64,000 nucleotides of DNA, from NCBI GenBank assembly GCA_963920765.1, contig OY987242.1:16454002-16518001 (forward strand). The letters run 5' to 3'. The stretch comes from Ulota crispa (taxonomy: Eukaryota > Streptophyta > Bryopsida > Orthotrichales > Orthotrichaceae). Shown here piece after piece: positions 1-8,900 of this stretch. Positions within the stretch are counted from its first letter, which is position 1; each line of letters opens with the position of its first letter. The notes under the pieces were generated by a model. The model did not search any database, was not told where the DNA came from, and saw only the letters and a list, made by a program, of their open reading frames with translations. The position numbers were made by a program, and so were the translations under genes.

Positions 1-1000
1 TATGGGGTTGGCACGTGTGCGGTGAGGTGTGCCAAGCATAGCAATCACGCCAAGTGCTATTGAGGGCATGTCAAACCCTAAATGTTTGAGATATAATTGA
101 GCTAGCCCTCACTTGCATACGAGGTTGGCGTGTCTATGGTGAGGCATGCCAATCACCCAAGTGCTATTGAGGGGCAGTTACGCCAAATGCTATTGAGGGC
201 CTGTTTTGCATACAAGGGTGCAGATGCTCTAATAGAAAATCATCTGTGCAGAAGCTCTAATACAAACCATCAAGTTTCTGGTAACGAAAACCTGCATCAA
301 AAATCGAGACAAGCGTGTTTGAAAACGGAAGAATTTGTAAAACCTGAAGGCTGACGAGCTCGCCGTCCTCAGCAGCATTCTCGGACGGGCTGGGGCTGAC
401 ATTCACTGGAATCAGTTTCTTCAGTTTTCGAAACGAGGTGAACTTCGGGTACACCAGGAAGTGAAGACTGGGATATCCAAGCTTGGGATGGCGACGACCG
501 GGAGCGAAGCTTTGGCATGACCCGATGGCAAAGCATCGTGACGGGCTTGGAGGTCGAGAGAACTGGACGCCCACCATACTCTGCATGATTCGAGACTTCC
601 TTGGTGGAGATCACGCCGTGTTGAAGTCGAACTCATCCGATTTCCTGAAGAGTCAGACAGTTCAGAGGAAGACAATTCATAACCCTAATTTGTGGAAGTA
701 GCTGAATACGACAAACCACCGATTGATGCCCTTCTTCGTTCCTCCGAAAAAATACTTCTAAGCTTACTTCACAGGAAAACTGTTCTCTCAAAAACGTTAC
801 AAAAGAAGAAATGGCAGCCTACTTCAGCTCTGCATTGTATCATTTCAAACCTCGGTCTCTCGATCTCTCAAAAGCATGGAAAGAAATTTCAAAAAAGTGC
901 GGCAATTAAGACTACAGAGCAGTCTTCGATTCGAGAATCGAAATACGACAAATGGATCGCCTGTCTGTCTTTAAAGTGAAATTTCAAACTTCGATTTAAT
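1..1000. other. 5' window edge, no gene recognised
   Basis: The first 220 bases hold three or four imperfect short repeats built around a CCAAGTGCTATTGAGGG-like core. From about 300 to 960 the sequence is more GC-rich and has open frames on both strands (longest 109 codons on the minus strand), but none shows a domain I recognise and none has convincing splice borders. It could be a gene remnant. I make no functional call. Confidence 0.3.
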
Positions 1001-1006
1001 TTTCAC

Positions 1007-1475
1007 TACACTGAATATTGCGTTCAGGTTGCCCGAGCCAAATTTCTCGCCATTTTACACTACATAAATATTCACTGCTGTTACGTTACAGTAATTTTCA
1101 TCAATAATTCTTGCAACAAACAGTTTTCAAAGAGCCTTGCAACATTGCAAATTAGAGGCATCCAAGAAGTAAACCATGTGAAATCCTAGAATCTAAACAG
1201 AGTTGTATGCACTTCTAAGTGACCAAATGATGTGTCATGAGATAACTTTCTAAGGTAAGGAAACCTAATTGTCAATTGAGGCAACCTAAATGCAATATTT
1301 AGTGTACCATAGAGCCAAAATTACATCCAAGAAGTAAATCATGTGAAATCTTAGAATCTAAAGAGATTTGTATGCACTTTTAAGTGGTCAAGTGATGAGG
1401 CATGAGATAAATTTACAAAGGTAATGCAATCAGCTAATTGACAATTGAGGCAACCTAAACGCAATATTCAGTGTA
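1007..1475. mobile_element. TA-target MITE, family D, with duplicated right half
   Basis: The left terminus reads TACACTGAATATTGCGTTCA and its inverted partner occurs twice, ending at 1306 and again at 1475. The stretch from about 1158 to 1306 is repeated at about 1325-1475 with a period near 168 bp, so the right half of the element has been tandemly duplicated. A related full copy lies at 3110-3414, an inverted one at 25857-26157 and a partial one at 24841. No coding capacity is visible. Confidence 0.75.
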
Positions 1476-1778
1476 CCATGGAGGAAGCCAGAATCAGAAA
1501 AGCTCTGGCGATCGATCGGGAATGAATGAATTTTGAAAGATACCGCGCAAAAGAAAGCATTCAAAAGCGCGCGCCTACGACGTTTGAAAACTCTTGACCT
1601 AAAATGTTTGAAAATGACCAGGCTCCCGCCCCCGCGCGTTTTTCTTGTTCAACAGAAGGGGAACGATGGTCCTCGATGGTCCCCAATGGTCCCCGATGGG
1701 CTTTGGCGCCTTGACGGTGTCTAGCAGTGAAAACGTTTAGTGCTAATAATCCCTTTTTTGCTACACTAAAATTGCTGT

Positions 1779-2094
1779 AAGGTAGGAGCACCCATAAACG
1801 TCAAACTAAGGGTTTTGAACATGATGACTATCAATAAACAACTAGTAAATTATAGGATCCTATTAGGAACAAAAAAAAATGAGCCTGCATTTTTGAATAT
1901 ATTATTTGGATACTGTGAGAATAAGTTGTGAATTTTTAAAGAGCAAATTGCAGTTGCACCCATAACTACTTTCAAGATTTTATGTTCACATGTTGTACAT
2001 CCTTGTCATTACATTTATTCATTTCTACAGATTTTTCAAGATTTCAGAGGTGACGGTTATGGGGACACTGACGCTTATGGGTGTTCCTACCTTA
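1779..2094. mobile_element. TA-target MITE, family C, divergent copy
   Basis: The ends are inverted copies of AGGTAGGAGCACCCATAA, flanked by TA on both sides, which fits a Tc1/mariner-type target duplication. The interior does not match the three longer family members at 2389, 18059 and 57612 closely, so it may be an independent deletion derivative. Confidence 0.65.
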
Positions 2095-2098
2095 AAGG

Positions 2099-2312
2099 CT
2101 GATTGTTCTATAGTATTTTTTGAAAAAATGTAAAATATTTAACCAACTTTTATACACGGATTTGGAAGTAGGAGTCCGGATTTTAGGGTTCCACTTGATG
2201 TTGCCTCATCCTACTAGTGCAATATTCTAATTTCTCACAAAACTATCATGAGATTTAGCTTTGATGAAAGGTTGAAAGCATCCAACTTTACATTTGTAAA
2301 AAAAAATGTAGC
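2099..2312. repeat. dispersed repeat H, copy 1
   Basis: About 210 bp that recur as an inverted, diverged copy at about 60123-60330. Matching blocks include the run around 2220-2310 (leaf of ATGAGATTTAGCTTTGATGA type) and the AATATTTAACCAACTTTTAT block. No terminal inverted repeats are obvious, so this may be a fragment of a larger element. Confidence 0.6.
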
Positions 2313-2388
2313 CATTCTTGGTATTCAACTATTTTTTGGTTAGAAAAAAAGCTAAGGTCACTTCATCCAAAATATTTTTAGTGGTGTC

Positions 2389-2801
2389 TAAGGTAGAAGC
2401 ACCTTACTATGACACTATTCGTTTTCGGACACCTATAAATGATCCCGTATCTGAACCATTAGGTACCCAAATCAGACATGCAAGTCAATTAAAGTTGTCA
2501 CCATAATTGATGAGTATTGGAACAAAAATTGTGTAGGTGGCAGCATGTGGCATGATTTTTTTGATGTTGCATTTGCATTTCAATACAAGCAATTCAATGA
2601 GGGTCTAGTATCCACAATAGGTGTGTTTAGGGAGTTACTTTCAACAATTCATAATTTATACATACAATCTCAAAAAATTCCAAACACAAATTTTCAGCAC
2701 TCTTTGTTGGTTTCCTAACCATTCTACAATCTCAAAATCTTGATGCACACTCCTGGTGAATTGATGTAACAAAAATGTCACATTTAGGTGCTTCTACCTT
2801 A
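2389..2801. mobile_element. TA-target MITE, family C
   Basis: A 413 bp element with inverted ends AGGTAGAAGCACC and GGTGCTTCTACCT, each bordered by TA. It shares the internal block GGGAGTTACTTTCAACAATT with copies at 18059-18492 and 57612-58031. Non-autonomous: no open frame of note. Confidence 0.85.
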
Positions 2802-3109
2802 GTCGCTGTCGTCATCGTTCCAGTCGACGAGTGACGACAGCAGCAGCTTCAGAGATTCCGAGGTTGCGTAGCTTGTGCGAATTCTCATGCGAAGCTGGAG
2901 AGTGGAGGGAGGAGGGGTTTGAATGTTTGATACGGAGAATTGTCCAATTCTGTACCTAGCGAACTACTTTTAGCAGGAGACGACTTTCTACCGCATTTTT
3001 TGTGTGTCTTTGAATGGATTTGCCGTGATTCCTTGTTGTCGCTCTTTCCAAAAAGCTTCGGAGGATGACTCGAATATGTCCGAATAGGGACCACCACGCG
3101 TAATTTCAG
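2802..3109. other. unassigned GC-richer block between two MITEs
   Basis: About 300 bp of mixed composition between the family C and D elements, with a serine-rich open frame on the plus strand near 2805-2870 and a 91-codon minus-strand frame. I see no domain, splice pattern or promoter that would support a gene. Confidence 0.3.
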
Positions 3110-3414
3110 TACACTGAATATTGCGTTTAGGTTGCCCACACTAATTTCTTGACATTTCACACTATATAAATATTTACTGCGGCTATTGCATTTTTCATCA
3201 AAAATTACTACAACAAATCATTTTTAAAGGGCCTATTAACAACAGTCAAGCTTCAAAACGACAAGCTAGTGGCTTCCAAATCATAAATCATGTGGAATCT
3301 AAATATTTAATGAGTTGCATGCGCCTCCAAGTGGCCAAATGATGAGTCATGAGGTAATTTACCAAGGTAAGGCAACCTATTTGTCAAGGCAACCTAAATG
3401 CAATATTCAGTGTA
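3110..3414. mobile_element. TA-target MITE, family D
   Basis: A 305 bp element with inverted termini TACACTGAATATTGCGTTTA and its complement ending at 3414, bordered by TA. The interior matches the copy at 1007 and, in inverse orientation, the copy at 25857. Confidence 0.8.
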
Positions 3415-3420
3415 GTGGCT

Positions 3421-4362
3421 CCAGGGTTTTACAATACCTTGGGGAAGTGTGTTGAGAGATTTTGAGTTTTTTCAATTGAAAAATTACACTTCTCACTTTC
3501 ATCTGGTTTTTTCAATGGATGCACTAGCTATTCACTATATATCTACACTATAATTGGAAATTTTCCAAAAATTTAGTTAATTTTTAGATGGTTTATTTAG
3601 ATTTCAATTGGTTTTTTGCACATTTCATTTGGTTGACTTTCTATTCTTTTTTTAGCTCTCCTCGTTCATTGCCTTAGGCAGTGTGCGGGGAGTTTTTGAG
3701 CTTCTTCTGCAAAAAGCCTACATTTCTCATTTGTGAATTGATATGTTTGCCACACCCTTTCAACTATTCTACCACACCACCGGGTAATTTTTAGATTTCT
3801 ACCATCAAATAGTTGAATTTGAGAATTTGGAATTCAGATTTGGACTTACAGACCTTGATTTTGTCTAGAACCATTAAAAAAAGGTTGTAATTGAACAACA
3901 TCCAATGAAAGAGCTTAGCTTGAGGGAAAAGTGTCACTTTTACTTTTGTTTATAAAAAAGATAAGCTTTTTCATTGGGTGTTGTTCAATTACAACCTTTT
4001 TTTTATGGTTCTAGACAAAATCAAGGTCTGTAAGTCCAAATCTGAATTCCAAATTCTCAAATTCAACTATTTGATGGTAGAAATCTAAAATTTACCTTAG
4101 AGGTGTGGTAGAATAGCTGAAAGGGTGTGGTAGAATAGCTGAAAGGGTGTGGTAGACATATCAATTCCCTTCTTATTTTCATTCGGTTTTTTAGTACATG
4201 CACCAGCTATTCCCTGTATACTTACACTATAATTAGAAAAATTTCAAAAAGTTTAGTCAATTTTTTAGCTGGCTGATTTAGTTTTCAATTGGTTTTTTCC
4301 ACATTTCATTCAGCTGACTTTCTATTGTTTTTTGGCTCTCCCCGTACATTGACCTTGGGTGT
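3421..4362. repeat. repeat M, two tandem copies, second one split by a palindromic MITE
   Basis: Copy 1 runs about 3421-3668. Copy 2 starts about 3669, breaks at 3735 and resumes at 4168-4362. Both share the order: CTTCTGCAAAAAGCC-like start, GGATGCACTAGCTATTC block, TACACTATAATT block, then TTAGCTCTCC..GTACATTG end. A third copy lies at about 17417-17645 just upstream of the dynamin gene. The function is unknown. Confidence 0.7.
3735..4167. mobile_element. long-arm palindromic MITE L inserted in repeat M
   Basis: The element starts GAATTGATATGTTTGCCACA and ends with the complement. Its two arms, roughly 190 bp each, pair along nearly their whole length around a short centre near 3930. The right arm carries a two-unit 22 bp tandem repeat (AGAATAGCTGAAAGGGTGTG). 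A diverged piece of the same terminus is seen at about 61856-61893. Confidence 0.85.
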
Positions 4363-4431
4363 AGATTCATTTGCACAAGCACAATGCCCGAGGCAAAAAG
4401 CATGCTACCGCATTGAAAGTGAGATGGCAAC

Positions 4432-4937
4432 TACTATACTAAAAAATTCCAATAAAAACTTGGATGAAATCACCAAACTCCTACTTGAGCTGAAACCCAA
4501 TTTGCCATATTTTAGATGAAAGTAGCTTATGTTAGTAGTCTTTTGGATGAACTTCTACCAATTAGTCATTTGTTCCAATTTTAGCTAAGTTTTCCTTATC
4601 TACTTGCATTCTCAGGTGCGGGTCGCTCTACCTTGACAAAAAAAATAATCAAACTCTATGCTATTGTATCAAGTTTAGCATTTTGGTATTTTTGGGGAGT
4701 TTGGGCTAGGTTTATTCTTGTTTTTTTCAAGGTAGAGCGACTCGTACCCCAAAACACACACAAGTAAAGGAAAAATTGGTTATAATTGGAATGAATGGAT
4801 GATGTGTCCACATTCATCCAATAAATTTGCTAATATAAGCAACTTTCATCCAAAAGATGGCAAATTTGGTGTTTGCATGAGGAGGGAGTTGGCAATTTTG
4901 TCTACTTTTCTACCCAAATTTCTTAGTGTACCATTTG
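4432..4937. mobile_element. palindromic MITE T with a second MITE nested at its centre
   Basis: Inverted arms match from the outer TACTATACTAAAAAATT / AAATTTCTTAGTGTACCA ends inward through the AATTTGCCAT and CATCCAAAA blocks to about 4610 and 4760. The centre is occupied by a separate 134 bp element, N, at 4617-4750. Confidence 0.65.
4617..4750. mobile_element. small MITE N
   Basis: A 134 bp element with inverted ends GGGTCGCTCTACCTTGACAA and its complement (TTGTTTTTTTCAAGGTAGAG then CGACTCGTACCC), sitting inside the larger palindrome T. Confidence 0.75.
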
Positions 4938-4961
4938 CCATGGCCAGTTCAAAGCATGGTT

Positions 4962-5705
4962 AGGGAAGAACTGACCTCTAATTTAAAGCTAGCCAATTGA
5001 AATGAGAAAAACCGTTTGCAATTTACAAACATTGACTAAAAATTGATTAAAAAGCTGATTTTTTTATATTTATAGTATGAAATAGAGAAAATAACTGAAA
5101 TAATTCTTTGATAAACAGGTTCAATACTAGATATGAAGGAAACCAACTGAATAAACTCAAATATTTCCCGGACCTTGGTTCGAAGTAAGATTTTGGCAAA
5201 AACATGCCAAAAAAATTTCTAGAACTGTTTAGGTCAAAGTCTGGGAAATATTTGAGATTTTTCAGTAGAATTCCTTCAATTCCTATATCAAACTCATTTA
5301 TCAAGGAGCTCTTTTGGTTATTTTCACTATTTCATACTATAAGTATTTTTTTTAAAGATTTTTGACCGGTTTTTAGCCAAGGTTTATAAATTGTAAACAA
5401 TTATTTCTCATTGCAATTGGCTAACTAATTGACCTAGCGGTTGGTTCTTCCTGGACCTTGGTTGGAATCCGAACCAAGGTCCGGGAAGAACCGACTGCTA
5501 GGTCAATGTTAGCCGATTGAAATAAGAAATAACTGTTTACAATTTATAAACCTTGGCTAAAAACCGATCAAAAATCTTTAAAAAAATACTTATAGTATGA
5601 AATAATGCAAATAACCAAAAGAGCTCCTTGATAAACGAGTTTGATACAGGAATTGAAGGAATTCTACTGAAAAATCTCAAATATTTCCCGGACCCCGGTT
5701 CCAAC
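4962..5705. repeat. three-arm foldback array upstream of the dioxygenase gene
   Basis: Three copies of a roughly 225 bp sequence lie in direct, inverted, direct order at about 4962-5180, 5233-5470 and 5475-5705. The second and third copies meet at a short centre near 5468-5480, so they could form a near-perfect hairpin stem of over 200 bp. Each copy ends with a GGACCTTGGTTCG-like motif. No protein-coding capacity is seen. Confidence 0.8.
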
Positions 5706-5877
5706 GACGTGGGGAATCTAGTAAATTTAGACAACAAGATGCCAACCCCGAAATAGGCTCTTCATGGAACCGAATACCGCCTCTGCAGCAAAGGAACCTC
5801 TCTCTCTCTCTTTGTCTATTTGTCCCGCGACATGTCCTGCTGCAACTGGTGTCTGTCTATGCAAGTGTATTCCCTTC

Positions 5878-5884
5878 TATAAAA
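5878..5884 (+). promoter_or_regulatory. TATA box of the dioxygenase gene
   Basis: TATAAAA lies 83 bp before the ATG at 5967, a usual plant distance for a short 5' leader. A CT-rich run (5797-5813) precedes it, as often seen in plant core promoters. Position is the only support; no transcript data are available. Confidence 0.6.
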
Positions 5885-5966
5885 TCGATGTGACTCCCAT
5901 TAGAGATCATTTGACTTTTGAGTTCTTGGCTTTTGAGTTCTAATAAGAGTGAGGCGGTAGCTAGCT

Positions 5967-8900
5967 ATGGGGGTGACAAGCACGACCACAAACGAGGATC
6001 GCCATCAAAGGGGCGACGATGCGGTGGCGGTCCCGTTGTACACAATGCAAGCATTGTGGGACGGGAGGATGTCGTTGAAGGACTTCGAGGTTGCCGAGAC
6101 CGACAAGGTCGATGTGCCGCACAACGTCTTCGAGCAAGAGGAAGCTCTTCCGGTGATCGACGTCGGGGCGTTGCACGGATGTGATAAGGACGCTCGCGAC
6201 GCTAATCTGGCGCTCATGTTGGACGCGGCGAAGACGTGGGGGTTCTTCAAGATTCGAAACCACGGCATCGCCTTAGACGTGGTACGCACTCTCACTCACA
6301 TACACTCTCCATCAATTGCGTCGTAGCGTCGTAGCTTGCACATATTTCTTTCCAACTATTGCCAATCTCGTAGCGTCTCAAATCGTCACGCATAACAATA
6401 TTGCCGATCTTGTAGCTTGCACATATATGCGTCTCAAATTGTCGCCTATCTCGTAGCTTGCACATATTTCTTTCCAACTATCTCTAATTCGTAGCGCCTC
6501 AAATTGTCACGCAGAACAATTTTGCCGATCTCGTAGCTTGCACAAATTTCTTTCCAACTATTGCCGATCTTGTAGTTTGCACTTATTTCTTTCCAACTTT
6601 GTACCGAAATACATCTTAAATACTCCCTCTGTCCCAATATAAAGTTCCAAATTAGGCATAGTTCTTGTCCCACTAATGAGCTCCCTATTGCTAATTTTAA
6701 TTGTTGAGAAAGCATTTGTCATATTCAATGATATCATGGGGGTAAGTTAAGCAATTAGAGAGCATTCCTCTCCTAAAAAGCTTGGCCTTGCTCATATGAG
6801 GTACCATTGTTGCTACTAATCTTTTAAATCATCAATAATGAGGAGCTAGCAACATGTACAAGTATGGTACTTTTTGCATGAACTTTGGATGCCCAAATGG
6901 CAACAACGAAATTTGAAATTTTCCACACATTTGGTCGATGATATGTTGACTCTAGAACACATGTGTCACTAGTACAAAAACTAAAATAATGAGGGGTTAA
7001 CAGTATTCACAAACTATGCACAAACATGGTACTTTTTGCATGGAATTTGGGTGCTTAAACCACAACATAAAAACTGGAGATTTTGCAAACATTTGATAGG
7101 TGGTATATTGATTCTAGAATGCATCTGTCACTAGCATAATGACTAAAAATACAATTAATCCCTCATGAAGAAGTTTTTTGGAGCTTTATAATGGGACAGA
7201 GGGAGTGAAAATACAATTAATCCCTCATGGAGAAGTTTTTTGGAGCTTTATAATGGGACAGAGGGAGTGAATTGTAGCTTGAAAACTAAACTAATTTAAC
7301 AAACACGCCTTATAATTGAAATTTTAGCATATCTTTTGTGGCGATTTTATTGTGTGGCAGGTGAAGAAAGCAGAACGGAATGTGAAGAAGTTCTTCGAGT
7401 TGCCCATGGAGAAGAAACTGATGGTGAAAGCGTCTAATTTCGCCTTTGGCTACGTCGGAGGATCGCCTGTTAGCTGGCGGTACCGATGGTGGATGGAAGG
7501 CCTGCAGATAAAAGTGAGAGCTCCCTAAACCCTAATCCCCTTAGAGCATCACCACCCTTTCTTACAAAATGCAAGCTGATTTGCAAGCCTGTCAATTCAG
7601 TTTGCAAGCCAGGGAAGAAGGGTTGCCCTACCCACAATCTCTTTAGAGGTCATTTCCACCCAATCAGCTTTGTCCACATTCAAGTCCTTATTTGTTGAAA
7701 AAGTGTAAAAGATGTTTGTCTCATGTGATTTGCAAGTTGGTTTGCAAATTACCCTTTGGCTTGCAATAGAGCTTGGTTTTGCAAGCCACTGGAAGCTTTT
7801 GGCTTGGCCTCTTAACAAGTTTGCAAGCCGGTGGCAACAAGCCAGTAGAGGATGGGTGGCGATGCTCTGCTGCTCATCCCTGAGAAAACCTGTGCTTTTG
7901 AATCCCCTTTCTCTATGACGATAAAACATTTCCTGAAACTTACTGTCTTAAGATATGCTCTGATCCTGCTGTTGCAGGTGCACGAGGAGGCCATTCGCAA
8001 CATGGTGACGCTCGTCTGGTCCGAGGATCCCGAGTTTGCTCAGGAATTCATGTAAGCAAGCAAGTGACCATGGAAGACTCTCTTCTGCTTATTTACTTTT
8101 GCTACTCCCTCTGTCCCTCTAAAACGTCCAAATCAAACATATATTTCTTGTACCACTAAAAAGCTCCCTTTTGCTAAGTTCAAACGTTAAGAAAGCATTT
8201 GCCATGTTCAATGATCTCATGGGGGCAAGTTAAGCGATTAGAGAGCATTCCATTCCTCTCCTACCAAGCTTGGCTTTGCCCATATGAGGTACCATTGATG
8301 CTACTAATCTTTAAATCATTAATAATAAGGAGTTGGCAAAATGTACAAATATGATACTTTTGGCATGGAATTTTGGATGTTGAGCCGGTAACATCAAAGC
8401 TAGAGATTTTGCATACATTTTGTAGATGGTATATTAATTCTAGAATGCATGTATCACTAGTACAAAAACTTAAAAACACAGATAGTCCTTTGCAAGGAAT
8501 CTTTTTGGACGTTTTTAGAGGGATAAGAGGGAGTAATTTTTTTTGCTTTTTTTAGCTGTTGTCTGAAGTTTTGTTGTAAGGAATGCGAGTGCAGCGCTAG
8601 TCCTTTGCAAGGAATCTTTTTGGACGTTTTTAGAGGGATAGGAAGGAGTTTTTTTTTTTTTTTTTTTTTTTCCTTTAAGCTGTTTTCTGAAGTTTGGTTG
8701 TAAGGATTGTGAGTGCAGCGCTAGTCCTTTGCAAGGAATCTTTTTGAACGATTTTAGAGGGATAAGAGGGAGTATTTTTTTATATTTTTCTTTAAGCTGT
8801 TTTCTGAGTTTTGGTTGTAAGGATTGTGAGTGCAGCGCTAGTCCTTTGCAAGGAAGCTTTCTGGACGTTTTTAGAGGGATAGAGGGAGTAATTTTTTTTT

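Noticed and set aside
257..701. Overlapping open frames on both strands near the left edge as a gene
   Set aside because: No domain, no consistent splice borders and similar openness on both strands; composition alone explains them.
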